A stretch of DNA of 64,000 nt from Synechococcales cyanobacterium C42_A2020_086 (lineage in GTDB: Bacteria; Cyanobacteriota; Cyanobacteriia; Elainellales; Elainellaceae): positions 34,260 through 98,259 of the forward strand of contig JACYLU010000025.1 of NCBI GenBank assembly GCA_015272325.1, in the 5' to 3' direction. Positions 44,900 through 57,263 of this stretch are shown here, piece by piece. Within the stretch, counting starts at the first letter, position 1. Every line of letters begins with the position of its first letter. Both the position numbers and the translations under genes were made by a program. The notes under the pieces are model-generated. The model saw only the letters and a list, made by a program, of their open reading frames with translations, had not been told where the DNA came from and ran no database searches.

Positions 44900-45946
44900 G
44901 TGGCTTTATATGCTGAGTTACACCGCCACCTAGGCGGTTCTGTTGTACCTAGGATTCTGTGGCGCTACTTTCAGCGCAGTCAGTCAGATTTAACCCTCCG
45001 CTTTGCCGACTACGACGCCTTTGAGGAGTTCTACACCAAACCCCGCAATACGCTAGACGAATATCTTGAGCTGCATACTCTCGTTGAGAAAGTTCAAACC
45101 AACGAAACCCTGCCTTACTTCATTTATCGCTTGATGCGGGGAGCGTACGTCTTCGAAAATCTGGCTTATCTAGAGCTACGCTATACGCCTTACCTGAGAA
45201 CGCCAGAGCATCTCAGTCAGTCTGAACGCATTGACCAGATGCTCAACATTATTGATGTTGTCGGTAAAGCCAGTCAGGCGGGGGAATACCCAATTGTGAC
45301 GAGCCAGATTCTCTGCATGCACTCTCGGCTGCCCTATGATGTCAATCGTGCCATCGTTGATGCGGCCGCTCAGATGGGGCAATATGTCTGCGGCATTGAC
45401 TTAGCGGGAGGTGACGGTCACTACCGCGAGCGGCTCGATGAGTTTGTGGAGCTTTATGAATATGCACGTTCATTGGGATTAAACACCACAGGGCATCTCT
45501 ATGAAACTACCGAGGGCTGTTATCCCGAATTGCTGCCCTACCTGATGCGGATCGGTCATGGAATTCAGATTCCGTTACGCTACCCTGAGTTGCTCCCTCA
45601 ACTTGCTCAAGCCGGTCAATGTTTAGAGGTTTGCCCCACAACCTACTTAAAGACAGGAACGTTGCAAAGTCTGAATCAGCTGAAGCTCGTCTTCGACCGC
45701 TGCTTTGATGCCGGAGTTGATATTGCCATCTGCACAGACAATGCAGGACTCCACAATGTCCGTCTGCCGTTCGAATATGAGAATTTGTTAACCCATGACA
45801 TCATTGGCTTCCAAGAGCTGCAAGCCTGTCAAGCAGCAGCTTTCCGCCATGCTTTTGCTTGGAAGTATAAAGACCGTCCCGAGTCGATCCTTAACGGAAT
45901 TTTGCGTCCAGAGCGGAATAGTCCTGAACTGAATGCCGTTCACTAG
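44900..45946 (+). CDS. adenosine deaminase-like metallohydrolase
   Basis: 348-residue amidohydrolase-superfamily protein of the adenosine/adenine deaminase group. Metal and catalytic residues: ELHRHLGGS (HxH), TGHLYETTEG in place of THAGE (His and Glu at the right spacing kept), RIGHGI, and CTDNAG in place of STDDP. So the metal Asp is kept, but the second Asp, which contacts the purine ring in adenosine deaminase, is Asn. Zinc-dependent deaminase chemistry is likely; adenosine as substrate is not certain. GTG start preceded by AAGAGG. A strong terminator follows. Confidence 0.82.
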   Translation: MALYAELHRHLGGSVVPRILWRYFQRSQSDLTLRFADYDAFEEFYTKPRNTLDEYLELHTLVEKVQTNETLPYFIYRLMRGAYVFENLAYLELRYTPYLRTPEHLSQSERIDQMLNIIDVVGKASQAGEYPIVTSQILCMHSRLPYDVNRAIVDAAAQMGQYVCGIDLAGGDGHYRERLDEFVELYEYARSLGLNTTGHLYETTEGCYPELLPYLMRIGHGIQIPLRYPELLPQLAQAGQCLEVCPTTYLKTGTLQSLNQLKLVFDRCFDAGVDIAICTDNAGLHNVRLPFEYENLLTHDIIGFQELQACQAAAFRHAFAWKYKDRPESILNGILRPERNSPELNAVH

Positions 45947-45988
45947 GCTCAGGAGGGAAGACTTAGATACAGCTCAAATTTGGTTCAG

Positions 45989-46021
45989 CAGCCTGGGAGG
46001 AACTCCTGGGCTGTCTTTTTT
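45989..46021 (+). terminator. intrinsic terminator after the deaminase-like gene
   Basis: 11-base stem CAGCCTGGGAG / CTCCTGGGCTG with two G-U pairs and a 3-base loop (GAA), followed by TCTTTTTT. Confidence 0.85.
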
Positions 46022-46175
46022 GGATTCTGAACCTTGGTTTTGAACCGTCTGGAACCGCCACCCGCCGTAACTGCTCAGGTCCCTATCGGTTGCTGAACCT
46101 TCTCATCTGGTTTTTGGGATCCTCAGAAATCCTGAAACTCCTATGGGGAAAGGGGTTTATCGATTGAGAGCGGGC

Positions 46176-46269
46176 TTGTAAACAAAAATATGAGTATTCA
46201 CTCCAAAAATTATTTACAAAACTCAATTAACCGTTTACCATGTTCATTACGGTAAGTTAAAAAACTTAC
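46176..46269 (+). promoter_or_regulatory. psbA promoter and leader elements
   Basis: TTTACA (46213-46218) and TACCAT (46236-46241) are 17 bases apart, a reasonable -35/-10 pair; transcription would start near 46248. Four TTTAC-type motifs surround it: GTTTACAA on the minus strand (46176), TTTACAAA (46213), TTTACC (46234) and TTTACAA (46284). They resemble half-sites of the HLR1 element bound by RpaB, but not in the canonical two-base spacing. A perfect inverted repeat GTAAGTT-AAAA-AACTTAC (46252-46269) would form a hairpin at the 5' end of the transcript. No Shine-Dalgarno sequence precedes the ATG. Confidence 0.55.
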
Positions 46270-46272
46270 TAA

Positions 46273-47394
<1,122 letters not shown>

Positions 47395-47436
47395 GCTTGG
47401 TTCTACTCCCCTGAACTGCTAGATTGTTAGATTGCA

Positions 47437-47463
47437 AAGCGTCCCCTGCGGGGGGCGCTTTTT
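47437..47463 (+). terminator. intrinsic terminator of psbA
   Basis: 10-base stem AAGCGTCCCC / GGGGGCGCTT with one T-G pair and loop TGCG, ending in a run of T. About 45 bases after the psbA stop. Confidence 0.85.
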
Positions 47464-47587
47464 GCGGTGGTAAGCTGAAATGTTTCCTCCGTTGAATTCG
47501 GTTCTACTAAAGCTGCGGCAGACTAAGGAGGGCAGGAGCTAACCTGCTAGCGCTCTGGATTCTACCTTCTGATCGATGACCTAATTT

Positions 47588-48373
47588 ATGACAAACAATT
47601 CGGCAACGCTGTTTCTAGGATTAATCAGCAGCACACTGGCAGGACTCGCAACAGGAATTGGCGCGCTGCCAGTTCTGTTTTTACGGCGGATTACCCCCAA
47701 TGCTCAAGGTGTGCTGCTTGGATTTGGAGCGGGAGTGATGCTGGCGGCCACTGCTTTCTCGTTGATTGTGCCGGGAATTGAAGCTGCTGAACTAGCCACC
47801 CAAAACGCTACCTATGCTGCCACAGCAGTGACATTCGGAATTTTTCTGGGAGCTGCTTTTCTCTGGTTTAGTCACCAGTTTTTTCCCCATGAGCATTTCT
47901 TCAAAGGGCGCGAAGGCGGTGATGCCATTAACCTGAAGCGAGTTTGGCTATTTATTATGGCAATCACAATCCACAATTTTCCTGAAGGGCTGGCAGTGGG
48001 CGTAGGCTTTGGCGGCGACAATGTGGCGAACGGCATCACGCTAGCCATCGGCATTGGATTGCAGAACATGCCTGAGGGGTTGGTGGTGGCCCTGTCACTG
48101 CTAGCAGAAGGCTACAGCCGCAAGCAAGCCCTGCTGGTGAGTTTGCTAACGGGTATGGTAGAACCCATTGGCGGCATTGTGGGCGCAGTGGCTGTATCGA
48201 TTGCTCGACCCATTTTGCCAGTGGCGATGGGGTTTGCTGCGGGAGCAATGCTGTTTGTGATTAGCGATGAGATTATTCCTGAGTCGAACCGCCTTGGTTA
48301 CGAGAAGGCAGGAACGATGGGCTTGCTGGTGGGATTTGTGCTGATGATGTTCCTCGATGTGACATTAGGATGA
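47588..48373 (+). CDS. ZIP family metal transporter
   Basis: Divalent metal (zinc or iron) uptake protein of the plasma membrane, 261 residues, about eight membrane helices. The ZIP signature helices carry ITIHNFPEGLAVGVGFGGD (His-Asn-x-x-Glu-Gly) and IGLQNMPEGLVVALSL, and the His-rich loop FSHQFFPHEHFF follows helix 3. It ends with FVISDEIIPESNRLG. ATG start; no strong ribosome site. Downstream of psbA but separated from it by a terminator. Confidence 0.9.
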   Translation: MTNNSATLFLGLISSTLAGLATGIGALPVLFLRRITPNAQGVLLGFGAGVMLAATAFSLIVPGIEAAELATQNATYAATAVTFGIFLGAAFLWFSHQFFPHEHFFKGREGGDAINLKRVWLFIMAITIHNFPEGLAVGVGFGGDNVANGITLAIGIGLQNMPEGLVVALSLLAEGYSRKQALLVSLLTGMVEPIGGIVGAVAVSIARPILPVAMGFAAGAMLFVISDEIIPESNRLGYEKAGTMGLLVGFVLMMFLDVTLG

Positions 48374-48616
48374 GCAGCGAGATCAACGGCTGTATCCCTA
48401 ATCTCCAAGGCACTAGCTGTAAAAGAAGGGAAATAGATAAGGAGGAACGGCTCTGTGTGAGAAGCATCGGTTTCCCAAAAGCTTACGGTGAGCCATTCCT
48501 CCGCAGCATTCATTCACCTGTAATCTTAGATTATCAAGTGGGTTTGTCAAACCTGTGGTCTCGAGATGAAGTTTGCGTGACAACTCAGGGGAAGAAATTC
48601 CCACTCATTAGCAAGA

Positions 48617-49909
48617 TTAGCTAAACTGCTCGTTGGACGCTGCTTCCAGATTGAACAACAGCCGCAAAGTCTGCATGGCACGACGCCGTGTTTCGATGTC
48701 CTGCTGGGCGCGCAACTGCACCATTGGGTCATGCAAAATCTTGTTGACGATGCCGCGAGTTAGAGCTTCAATCACCTCCTGGTGCTTCTCGGCAAATTCG
48801 GAGCCAAGACGGGAGAGGGCTTTTTCTAGCTCCTGCTCGCGGATTGCTTCGACCTTGTCGCGCAGGCTGCTAATCGTAGAAACCGTTTCCAGGGAGCGCC
48901 ACCAAAGTTCAAAGGCTTCGACTTCTTCCTCCAAGATGCTTTCCGCTTCCATCGCCATTTTGCGGCGGCTTTCCTGATTTTGAGCCACCACCGCCTTGAG
49001 GTCGTCCACGTTGAATACCTGCACATTCGGCAATTCGTTGACGTCGGCATGAACGTTACGCGGCACTGAGATGTCGAATAGCTGCAGCGGCCGGTGAGGC
49101 TCTAGCACGGTTTCTAGCTTAGCGCGATCGAGTAGCGGATCGGTGGCAGCGGTAGCCGTGAACACGAGATCCGAGGTGCAGACCACCTGCATCATCTCCG
49201 ATAGGGGATGGAGCTGCAGTTCGACGCTTGGAAACTGCTGAGCCAGTTCACGAGCACTCTCCAGCGACCGATTGACAATACAGATCTGGGTAGCCCCCTT
49301 GGCTAGCAAATGCTGCACTACCAGCCGCGCCATTTTGCCAGCACCCAGCAGCGCAATCCGGCTAGCTGCCAAATTCTGGGCTTTGATCTGCGCTAGCTCT
49401 ACAGCCGCCGAGCTAATAGATACTGCTCCTGTACCGATGCTGGTTTCGGTACGGACACGCTTACCCGCCGTGATTGCCTGCTTAAACAGATGGTTGAGAA
49501 TCCGCTTGATGCCTTCGTACTGCTGCCCCACTTTGTGGGTATGCTTCACCTGAGCCAGGATTTGCCCTTCGCCTAGCACCAAGCTATCCAGTCCTGCTGC
49601 AACTCGCATCAGGTGCATGACCGCATCTTGATGCAGCAGAATGAACAAATAAGGTCGCAATTGAGGCAGGGAGATCTTGCCGTAGTCTGCCAAGAACTGA
49701 CTGACTTCCCGGACGCCTTGCTCGATCTCGCTCGTGACAACGTAGACTTCCAGACGATTACAGGTGCTAAGAATCGTCGCTTCTTCAATATGGGGACAGC
49801 TGCACAGTTGCGCAATCGCTGTTTCCATCTGAGGTGTGGGAATACTGAGTTTCTCTCGCACGTCTACCGGGGCTGTCTTGTGGCTCAAACCCACTACCGC
49901 AATGTTCAT
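48617..49909 (-). CDS. hemA: glutamyl-tRNA reductase
   Basis: First committed step of tetrapyrrole synthesis (chlorophyll, heme, bilins, B12): reduces glutamyl-tRNA to glutamate-1-semialdehyde with NADPH. The ATG at 49909 gives 430 residues with the family N terminus [20 protein letters not shown]. The catalytic Cys50 lies in [11 protein letters not shown]; the NADPH-binding Rossmann fold has [15 protein letters not shown]; a C-terminal dimerisation domain follows. GGGAGGAAGG abuts the ATG; an in-frame start 19 codons further up is unlike other HemA. No FLU-type regulator is nearby. Confidence 0.96.
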   Translation of the reverse strand: MNIAVVGLSHKTAPVDVREKLSIPTPQMETAIAQLCSCPHIEEATILSTCNRLEVYVVTSEIEQGVREVSQFLADYGKISLPQLRPYLFILLHQDAVMHLMRVAAGLDSLVLGEGQILAQVKHTHKVGQQYEGIKRILNHLFKQAITAGKRVRTETSIGTGAVSISSAAVELAQIKAQNLAASRIALLGAGKMARLVVQHLLAKGATQICIVNRSLESARELAQQFPSVELQLHPLSEMMQVVCTSDLVFTATAATDPLLDRAKLETVLEPHRPLQLFDISVPRNVHADVNELPNVQVFNVDDLKAVVAQNQESRRKMAMEAESILEEEVEAFELWWRSLETVSTISSLRDKVEAIREQELEKALSRLGSEFAEKHQEVIEALTRGIVNKILHDPMVQLRAQQDIETRRRAMQTLRLLFNLEAASNEQFS

Positions 49910-50352
49910 CCTTCCTCCCAAAGTTTTCCTCAACGATGTAATGGCGGGGAATGGTGGTTTCCTCACCGGATACAGAATTCAAAATCAACCGAAGTGTCAC
50001 AATTGTTTACACAATTTGCATCAACTGTTTCATCAATTAACTGCATCAAACCATGAGTGCAGACATCACTCCATTTTCAATTTAAGAAAAGTCTACCAAC
50101 TGAAGGACCTCCTGTTGTCAGCAAACTCTTCTCCAGCCTAGCCAAGCCATTAATTTTTATGAATACAAGATTTTCAAGGTTAGGGCGATTTTCATGGAAG
50201 ATTTTCACAAACATTTTTCACAAACATAGAGAGACGCTGACTAGCAACGTCTCTCCTCTAGATTGCTTGCGAAAGCAACAGTCTGCCACAAGAGCCTGTA
50301 CCGAATTGCGGGGCCAGTCTTTTAGTGCTGCAGCACTTCGTTCACCCTATGC
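49910..50352. other. 443-bp spacer between hemA and glpX
   Basis: Both flanking genes are on the minus strand, so this carries the hemA promoter and the glpX terminator. On inspection there is a perfect 8-bp stem GAGAGACG/CGTCTCTC (50229-50255), a stem TTGCTT-GCGA-AAGCAA (50263-50278) with a GNRA-type loop, and a 14-bp palindrome AGTGCTGCAGCACT (50324-50337), the last lying 16 bp past the glpX stop. None has a good T-run. No gene seen. Confidence 0.5.
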
Positions 50353-51393
50353 CTAACGCAACTGCAACCGTCTAGGCTGCTCAAACATGTGAATTGTATC
50401 AACAAAGCGAGCGGTCCGCGATTGGGTAGAGATGACGAGGCTCTGGGTTCTCGCGCCACCGTGAAAGAAGCGGACGCCCTCCATCAGGGTGCCAGGAGTG
50501 ATTCCACAGGCAGCGAATAGCACGGTCTGCCCCGAAGCTAGCTCCTCGGTTTCGTACACCCGGTCGGGATCGGTAATGCCCATTTCCTTCAGGCGAGCTA
50601 CGTTTTCCTCCTTGGTTTTGTTTGCCCATTCCTTTGTGCGGACCACCGCCGGATCGGTAACGAGCTGCCCTTGAAAATGCCCGCCTAAGCAGCGCATCGC
50701 CGCAGCAGAAATCACCCCTTCTGGAGCAGCACCGATGCCCATCAAGGCATGGATGTTCGTTCCCGAAAAGGCACAGGAGATTGCTGCCGATACGTCACCG
50801 TCGGTAATCAGACGCACCCTCGCTCCCGCTTCTCGAATTTCTTTGATCAGCTCGTCGTGGCGGTCCCGCTTCATGACAACAACCACTAGCTCATCGATCG
50901 AGCGATCAAGACATTCAGCTAAAATTTTCAGGTTCTCCGTCGGTGATTTGCGGATATCGACCTTGCCTTTGGCAGCGGCGGGAGCGGCGAGTTTGTTCAT
51001 GTAGAAATCGGGAGCATTAAATAAGCCGCCCTTTTCCGAAATTGCCAGTACTGCCATTGACCCTGGCTGCCCGTAGGCACAGAGATTAGTACCCTCACAG
51101 GGATCGACTGCGATATCAATTTCTAGCAACTCTTCGGGATTGCAGAAGTTCTTAGCGTTGGGGTCGGTGCAGATACCCACTTCCTCACCGATGTAGAGCA
51201 TAGGAGCCTCATCGCGCTCTCCTTCTCCGATCACAATCCGACCACGCATGTAGATCTTGTTCATCCGCTCCCGCATGGCTTCAACGGCCACCCGGTCGGC
51301 TTCGTTTTTGTCTCCTTTTCCCATCAAGCGAGCAGAGGCAATTGCTGCCTGCTCGACCACTTCAATGATTTCTAAACCGAGTGTAGCTTCCAC
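50353..51393 (-). CDS. glpX: class II fructose-1,6- / sedoheptulose-1,7-bisphosphatase
   Basis: Calvin-cycle and gluconeogenic phosphatase; in cyanobacteria the GlpX-type enzyme removes the C1 phosphate from both fructose- and sedoheptulose-bisphosphate. The frame is open further upstream, but the GTG at 51393 with GGGAGGG eight bases before it gives 346 residues and the family N terminus [20 protein letters not shown]. Motifs include [37 protein letters not shown] (metal-binding DPxxGT), [15 protein letters not shown], and [21 protein letters not shown]. The upstream extension would add 46 residues of no family resemblance. Confidence 0.94.
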   Translation of the reverse strand: MEATLGLEIIEVVEQAAIASARLMGKGDKNEADRVAVEAMRERMNKIYMRGRIVIGEGERDEAPMLYIGEEVGICTDPNAKNFCNPEELLEIDIAVDPCEGTNLCAYGQPGSMAVLAISEKGGLFNAPDFYMNKLAAPAAAKGKVDIRKSPTENLKILAECLDRSIDELVVVVMKRDRHDELIKEIREAGARVRLITDGDVSAAISCAFSGTNIHALMGIGAAPEGVISAAAMRCLGGHFQGQLVTDPAVVRTKEWANKTKEENVARLKEMGITDPDRVYETEELASGQTVLFAACGITPGTLMEGVRFFHGGARTQSLVISTQSRTARFVDTIHMFEQPRRLQLR

Positions 51394-51560
51394 CGAATTT
51401 ACCCTCCCGACTGCGGATTTTTGCGTCTGTATGACAGTTGCCTCGTGTAAAAGTCTATCAGCAGAGGGGATCAAGGGGAAGCGGCACGGTATGAAAGCTG
51501 CATCAGCCTTGCAGCATCGGATCAACCGCAAATCGAAAAATCGAACTGGCTTATCAAGCC

Positions 51561-53531
51561 TTAAGCGGAGAGCAGGGCTTGCTGCTGCACGGGAATCAGA
51601 ATTTGGAATTCTGTGCCTCGCCCGAGTTCCGAAACGCAGAGCAACTGTCCTCCGTGCTTTTCAGTGATGATTTGGTAGCTAATGGACAACCCTAATCCGG
51701 TGCCCTTGCCTATAGGCTTGGTGGTGAAGAAGGAGTCAAACAGCTTACAGCGCACCGCCTCCGGCATCCCCGGACCGTTGTCGGCAATGCGGATGGAAAC
51801 CTGATTGTTGGCATACCGTTCGGTCGTGATCGTGATTTGGGCGGGCGGGGTCGTGCTTGCAGCGGCTTCAGCAGAATCAGCAGGAGCTTTGAACTGCTCC
51901 TCCAGAACATCAATGGCGTTCGCGAGAATATTCATGAACACCTGATTAAGCTGCCCCGCATAGCATTCGACGAGGGGGAGATCCCCGTAGGCTTTGACCA
52001 CCGTAATTGCTGGATGATTCGGTCTAGCTTTGAGGCGGTGCTGCAAAATCAGCAGAGTACTATCAATGCCTTCGTGAATATCGACTGGCTTCATCTCGGT
52101 TTCGTCTGTGCGGGAGAAATTGCGCAGCGACAGCACAATCTGGCGAATCCGGTCTGTGCCTAGCTTCATAGACGCCAAAATCTTCGGCAGGTCGTCTTTG
52201 ATGAATTCCAGGTCAGCTACTTCATCTGGATTTATCGCAGCCGGTACAGAAGCGGACGAAGGTTGCCCATACTGGTCTACTAGCCGCAGCAGGTCCTGGG
52301 CATAGTCTTCGAGGTGGGTGAGATTGCCAGCAATGAAGTTGATCGGGTTATTGATTTCGTGGGCAACTCCCGCAACGAGCTGCCCGAGGCTCGACATTTT
52401 TTCGGTTTGCACTAGCTGAGCCTGAGTCTGCCGAAGTTCTTTCAGGGTTTGTTCAAGCTGCTGGGTCTGGTCTCGCAGACGGGCTTCCGACTGGCGCAGA
52501 GTTTGCTCAGCCTGTTTGCGCTCGGTGATTTCGCTGAGCAACAGCTCGTTTGCCATTTGCAGCGATTGCAGAGCTGCCGTGCGCTCCTCCACTGTTGCCG
52601 CTAACTGCTGATTCGCGACTGCCAGAGCCGCTTCCGATTGTTGGCGCTCAGCCACCGCAGCGGTCAGGACGAGAGTCGTGATTGCCACTGTGCCCATAAA
52701 GGTTTGCAACAGCAGCAGCGATTCATTCAGCGATGAGCGCACAAAGGAGCCGTTGCCTTGAGTAGTGCCCCAGAGCGCCAAAGCGACCACAAGGGCAATG
52801 CCGGTTGCCGCGCCCCGATGTCCGAAGCGAAAGGCTGCCCAGATCAGCGCTGGAATCAGCAAATACTCCACTGGATAGCCCATGGTAAAGGCCAGCTTGC
52901 CAATCCCCAGCAGAATTACCAGGAACAGCAGCATTTCCAGGATTTGCTGCCGCCGAAACCCGCCGTGAATGCACCGCCAGGACAACAGCATCGGCAGAAA
53001 CACCAGCAGCGAAATCATGTTGCCGATCCACCAGGTAAACCAGACGGAACCAAAATCGCTCCATGCCGAGATGCCAAAAGCGCACAAACTCGTGACGCCA
53101 ATGGTAGCGTTGAGAGCCGGAGCAAGAACGGTGATCAGGGTAACGTTGAAAACCGATTTCACCTGCTGAAACGGATAGTCGGTAGATACTAACCGCCGAA
53201 TCAAATAGGTTCCCAGCGATGCTTCTAAAGCAGGACTCACCGCACAGATCGCTCCCACGGCGATGGCAGTGATCAAATTCTGGCTTGCTTCAAAAAAACC
53301 GGGTGTACTGGCGAAAAAATCGCCGATCACGATGGCCGGAACCGCGCGATAGCCCAATGTCAGCACACCGAACCAGGCGATTGGTGCCGGTAACCAGACC
53401 GGAGTCACATTTCCGGGCGGAATCGGTAAAGACACCAGCATGCCCACCTTGGCCGCCCCGTAATAGAGGACGGTAAACCCTGCCGTGACCACCAGCCACC
53501 GCATCGACGCAGTTCCCTTGAAGCGCTGCAT
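51561..53531 (-). CDS. MASE1-domain sensor histidine kinase
   Basis: 656 residues. The N-terminal 300 residues are a MASE1 integral-membrane sensor with about eight helices ([78 protein letters not shown]). A long coiled coil (about 315-375) leads to the HisKA H-box [14 protein letters not shown] (His391), then the ATPase domain with [11 protein letters not shown] (N-box), ADNGPGMP and [19 protein letters not shown] (G-boxes). All kinase motifs are intact. Signal and partner regulator are unknown; no regulator gene is adjacent. It lies 167 bp upstream of glpX on the same strand. Confidence 0.9.
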   Translation of the reverse strand: MQRFKGTASMRWLVVTAGFTVLYYGAAKVGMLVSLPIPPGNVTPVWLPAPIAWFGVLTLGYRAVPAIVIGDFFASTPGFFEASQNLITAIAVGAICAVSPALEASLGTYLIRRLVSTDYPFQQVKSVFNVTLITVLAPALNATIGVTSLCAFGISAWSDFGSVWFTWWIGNMISLLVFLPMLLSWRCIHGGFRRQQILEMLLFLVILLGIGKLAFTMGYPVEYLLIPALIWAAFRFGHRGAATGIALVVALALWGTTQGNGSFVRSSLNESLLLLQTFMGTVAITTLVLTAAVAERQQSEAALAVANQQLAATVEERTAALQSLQMANELLLSEITERKQAEQTLRQSEARLRDQTQQLEQTLKELRQTQAQLVQTEKMSSLGQLVAGVAHEINNPINFIAGNLTHLEDYAQDLLRLVDQYGQPSSASVPAAINPDEVADLEFIKDDLPKILASMKLGTDRIRQIVLSLRNFSRTDETEMKPVDIHEGIDSTLLILQHRLKARPNHPAITVVKAYGDLPLVECYAGQLNQVFMNILANAIDVLEEQFKAPADSAEAAASTTPPAQITITTERYANNQVSIRIADNGPGMPEAVRCKLFDSFFTTKPIGKGTGLGLSISYQIITEKHGGQLLCVSELGRGTEFQILIPVQQQALLSA

Positions 53532-53883
53532 AGCTTACCCAGTTTTTAGAATGCTTAAAAATGCTGAAAGCTTCTTGTAAGATTCCCGAGATGCCTGCTT
53601 GGAGCAACATTATTGACATTGACCTACGATTGATTGACATTGACCTAGATTGATCTAGAGCAAGGCGACTCGGATGGTCCAGCCTCCTAGACAAGTTCCG
53701 CAGGAAACCTGCAGAGCGGCAACAGGCTACCGTTGGTCACAATACGGCAGCAATGGCTTCACTGAGTTCTATTTAGGACGGATGTACTAAATTTGCAAAT
53801 CGCGCTAAAATCAGCGTCTGCCCTAATTCGCGTCATCGCCACTTTATTCCCGGCACTATGGGCTGAGAAAAGGTGACGATACA
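53532..53883. other. 352-bp divergent spacer before uvrA
   Basis: No gene. ATTGACATTGACCTA is repeated at 53612 and 53633 (21-base period). I looked for a cyanobacterial LexA box upstream of uvrA and did not find a convincing one. AGGTGA lies seven bases before the uvrA ATG. Confidence 0.5.
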
Positions 53884-56800
53884 ATGGTTAAGCCTCAAGT
53901 TAAGCCCTATTGCCCGCTGCGCCATTTCTCTATGCCTAAGCGCACCTCTAAGCCTGTTGAGTTGCCCGCTGCAGATTCTCAAGCTGAGTCGTCGCCAGCG
54001 CAGTCGGCCAAATCATCCGCTCGAAACTTAGCCCCTGAAGGCGCTGCTCAATCGAATGCTGCTCAATCGAATTGTTCCAATGGCAGTTCACCGCTGCTGC
54101 ATCCATCCCTAGAGGCTATGCTGCGGGACAATACAATTCGGATTCGAGGCGCACGGCAGCACAACCTGAAGAATATTGATCTGGAGCTGCCGCGCAATCA
54201 GCTAATAGTCTTTACCGGGGTCTCCGGCTCGGGCAAATCGTCGCTAGCATTCGACACAATTTTTGCTGAAGGGCAGCGGCGGTATGTGGAATCCCTCAGC
54301 GCCTATGCTCGGCAGTTTTTGGGACAGGTGGACAAGCCCGACGTGGATGCCATCGAAGGCTTGAGTCCGGCAATTTCCATTGATCAGAAATCCACCTCCC
54401 ACAATCCCCGCTCGACCGTGGGGACGGTCACCGAAATTTATGACTACCTGCGCTTGCTCTACGGGCGAGCCGGCGAACCCCACTGCCCCCACTGTGACCG
54501 CTCGATTGTGCCGCAAACCGTGGATCAAATGGTGGACCGAATCATGGAGTTGCCAGACCGGACGCGGTTCCAGATCCTGGCTCCAGTGGTGCGCGGCAAA
54601 AAAGGTACCCACAAAAAGCTGCTGTCGAGCTTAGCCTCTGAGGGGTTTGTGCGGGTGCGGGTGGATGGTGAGGTGCGGGAACTGTCGGATTCGATCGAAC
54701 TCGACAAAAACCACTTTCACAATATCGAGATTGTGGTCGATCGCCTCGTCAAGAAAGATGGGATTCAGGAGCGCCTTGTAGACTCGCTCTCGACCTGTCT
54801 GAAGCGCTCGGAAGGGATTGCCGTAATCGAGCTATTACCGACAGAAGCGAACAGCGTGATTCCGCTGAATCCGGATTTGCAGCTTGCCGTATTGCCTTCA
54901 ATGGCAGCGGAACCGGCAGGTCGTTACGGGCAACCCGAAGACGATAAGCCCAAGCCAGTCGATCTCGTATTCTCAGAGAACTTCGCCTGTCCTGAACACG
55001 GTGCAGTGATGGAGGAGCTGTCCCCTCGCCTGTTCTCCTTCAACTCCCCCTACGGAGCTTGCCCCCACTGCCACGGACTAGGCACCTTGCGCACCTTCTC
55101 GCCAGAACTGGTGGTGCCCGACCCGAATCTGCCGGTGTATGCGGCCATTGCTCCTTGGTCCGAGAAAGACAACACCTACTATTTTTCCTTGCTCTACAGC
55201 GTTGGCAAAGCCTTTGGCTTCGAGATCCAGACGCCCTGGAAGCAGCTAACCCCCGACCAGCAAGAGGTGTTGCTCTACGGCTCTGACGAAAAAATCTACA
55301 TCGAAGCTGACTCCCGCTATCGCGATACTCGGGGCTATCAGCGCCGCTATGAAGGGGTGCTGCCCATGCTGGAGCGGCAATACAAAGAAACCACCTCCGA
55401 GCTGTATAAGCAAAAGCTAGAGCAATATCTAGTGGATCAGCCCTGTGAAGTGTGCAGCGGCAATCGCCTGAAACCAGAAGCGCTTTCGGTGCGGGTGGGG
55501 CAATACCGGATCAAAGATCTGACCAGTGTCTCGATTCGAGAGTGCCTGAACCGGGTGAACACAATGCACCTTACCCCCCGACAGGCGCAAATCGGCGATC
55601 TGGTGCTGCGAGAAATCAAGGCGCGGCTGCAATTTTTGCTGGATGTGGGGCTAGACTACCTCACCCTCGATCGCACAGCCATGACCCTCTCGGGCGGAGA
55701 GGCGCAGCGGATTCGGCTAGCGACCCAAATTGGAGCCGGCCTGACGGGCGTACTCTATGTGCTTGACGAGCCGAGTATTGGGCTGCACCAGCGCGACAAT
55801 GACCGTCTGCTAGCAACCCTCACCAAACTGCGGGATCTAGGCAACACCCTGATTGTCGTGGAGCATGATGAGGATACGATCCGGGCGGCTGATTACTTGG
55901 TGGATATTGGTCCAGGAGCAGGCGTTCACGGCGGGCAGATCGTCGCCCACGGCTCGCTGGAAACGCTGCTGCATACCAAAACCTCTCTCACCGGAGCCTA
56001 TCTGTCCGGGCAACGTGTCATTCCGACCCCCGCTCAGCGACGGGAAGGAAATGGGCGCAGCCTGCGTATCCGGGATGCCCATCGCAACAATTTGCGCCAT
56101 ATCGATGTCGAAATTCCCCTCGGCAAGCTAGTGGCGATTACCGGCGTATCTGGCTCTGGCAAATCAACCCTGATCAACGAGCTGCTGTATCCAGCGCTGC
56201 AGCACCATTTCGGACACAAAATCCCCCTGCCGAAGGAGATGGGTGAGTTGCAGGGTCTCAACGCCCTCGACAAAGTAATTGTGATCGACCAGTCGCCAAT
56301 TGGACGCACACCCCGCTCAAATCCGGCCACCTATACCGGCGTGTTTGACGTAATCCGCGATCTGTTTGCTGAAACCATTGAAGCTAAGGCACGCGGCTAC
56401 AAGCCCGGTCAGTTTTCCTTCAACGTCAAGGGTGGCCGCTGCGAAGCCTGCGGTGGGCAAGGTGTGAATGTGATCGAGATGAATTTCTTGCCGGATGTCT
56501 ATGTGCAGTGCGAAGTCTGCAAAGGTGCTCGCTACAACCGGGAAACGCTGCAAGTTAAGTACAAAGGCAAGTCAATTGCCGATGTCCTCAACATGACGGC
56601 AGAAGAGGCCTTGGAGTTTTTCGTCAACATCCCCAAAGCGGCAGCCAAGCTGCAAACTATGGTAGATGTAGGCTTGGGCTACGTGCGCCTAGGGCAAACA
56701 GCTCCCACTCTGTCGGGAGGTGAAGCTCAGCGGTTGAAGCTCGCGGCTGAACTGTCTCGTCGAGCGACCGGAAAAACCTTGTACCTGATCGACGAGCCAA

Positions 56801-57069
56801 CCACCGGCCTCTCGTTCTACGATGTCCACAAGCTGCTGGATGTGCTGCATCGCTTAGCAGACATGGGCAACTCGATTATCGTGATCGAGCACAACCTAGA
56901 TGTGATTCGCTGCGCTGATTGGATCATCGATTTGGGACCGGAGGGTGGCGATCGCGGCGGCGAGGTCGTAGCGCAAGGAACCCCGGAAATGGTTGCTCAA
57001 AACGAACATTCGTTTACTGGCCACTATTTGCGGAAGGTACTTGCTCAACATCCGCCCAGTCGACTATAA
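53884..57069 (+). CDS. uvrA: excinuclease ABC subunit A
   Basis: DNA-damage recognition ATPase of nucleotide excision repair, 1061 residues. Two ABC modules: Walker [13 protein letters not shown] and [12 protein letters not shown], signatures [12 protein letters not shown] and [12 protein letters not shown], Walker [12 protein letters not shown] and [11 protein letters not shown]. Zinc modules: [12 protein letters not shown], and [11 protein letters not shown] with [10 protein letters not shown]. About 78 residues before the usual [18 protein letters not shown] start are extra, low-complexity (Ser/Ala/Gln) and contain a tandem 15-bp duplication (54043-54072, AAQSN twice). The upstream ATG has a good AGGTGA, so the extension may be real, but the ATG at 54118 is an alternative start. 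Confidence 0.95.
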   Translation: MVKPQVKPYCPLRHFSMPKRTSKPVELPAADSQAESSPAQSAKSSARNLAPEGAAQSNAAQSNCSNGSSPLLHPSLEAMLRDNTIRIRGARQHNLKNIDLELPRNQLIVFTGVSGSGKSSLAFDTIFAEGQRRYVESLSAYARQFLGQVDKPDVDAIEGLSPAISIDQKSTSHNPRSTVGTVTEIYDYLRLLYGRAGEPHCPHCDRSIVPQTVDQMVDRIMELPDRTRFQILAPVVRGKKGTHKKLLSSLASEGFVRVRVDGEVRELSDSIELDKNHFHNIEIVVDRLVKKDGIQERLVDSLSTCLKRSEGIAVIELLPTEANSVIPLNPDLQLAVLPSMAAEPAGRYGQPEDDKPKPVDLVFSENFACPEHGAVMEELSPRLFSFNSPYGACPHCHGLGTLRTFSPELVVPDPNLPVYAAIAPWSEKDNTYYFSLLYSVGKAFGFEIQTPWKQLTPDQQEVLLYGSDEKIYIEADSRYRDTRGYQRRYEGVLPMLERQYKETTSELYKQKLEQYLVDQPCEVCSGNRLKPEALSVRVGQYRIKDLTSVSIRECLNRVNTMHLTPRQAQIGDLVLREIKARLQFLLDVGLDYLTLDRTAMTLSGGEAQRIRLATQIGAGLTGVLYVLDEPSIGLHQRDNDRLLATLTKLRDLGNTLIVVEHDEDTIRAADYLVDIGPGAGVHGGQIVAHGSLETLLHTKTSLTGAYLSGQRVIPTPAQRREGNGRSLRIRDAHRNNLRHIDVEIPLGKLVAITGVSGSGKSTLINELLYPALQHHFGHKIPLPKEMGELQGLNALDKVIVIDQSPIGRTPRSNPATYTGVFDVIRDLFAETIEAKARGYKPGQFSFNVKGGRCEACGGQGVNVIEMNFLPDVYVQCEVCKGARYNRETLQVKYKGKSIADVLNMTAEEALEFFVNIPKAAAKLQTMVDVGLGYVRLGQTAPTLSGGEAQRLKLAAELSRRATGKTLYLIDEPTTGLSFYDVHKLLDVLHRLADMGNSIIVIEHNLDVIRCADWIIDLGPEGGDRGGEVVAQGTPEMVAQNEHSFTGHYLRKVLAQHPPSRL
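54043..54072 (+). repeat. 15-bp perfect tandem duplication inside uvrA extension
   Basis: GCTGCTCAATCGAAT occurs twice, coding for [10 protein letters not shown]. In frame because the unit is five codons. Confidence 0.85.
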
Positions 57070-57230
57070 GCTCAATTTTCTTTAAGAACTTTAAGAACAT
57101 ACAAGAAATAACGGTCGCAGCAGCCTCAGCGCAACCTAGAGACTGAAGTAAACTGCACGAGTTGAGCAAGTCAGTGTCCCATTGGGGTGTCTAATGATGC
57201 TGAATCGCAATGGCGGTTACTATGTCCGCT

Positions 57231-57263
57231 CACTAGGCTGACACTAGGCTGACACTAGGCTGA
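57231..57263. repeat. 11-bp unit, three perfect tandem copies
   Basis: CACTAGGCTGA three times without mismatch. The third copy includes the stop codon (minus strand) of the 40-residue gene, so the other two lie directly behind that gene's 3' end. Confidence 0.9.

Noticed and set aside
49990..50012. CRP-like palindrome upstream of hemA
   Set aside because: GTGTCACAATTGTTTACAC is close to symmetric but the arms are out of register and do not fit TGTGA-N6-TCACA.
53700..53883. LexA (SOS) box upstream of uvrA
   Set aside because: GTACTAAATTTGC near 53790 lacks the second half of the cyanobacterial LexA consensus.
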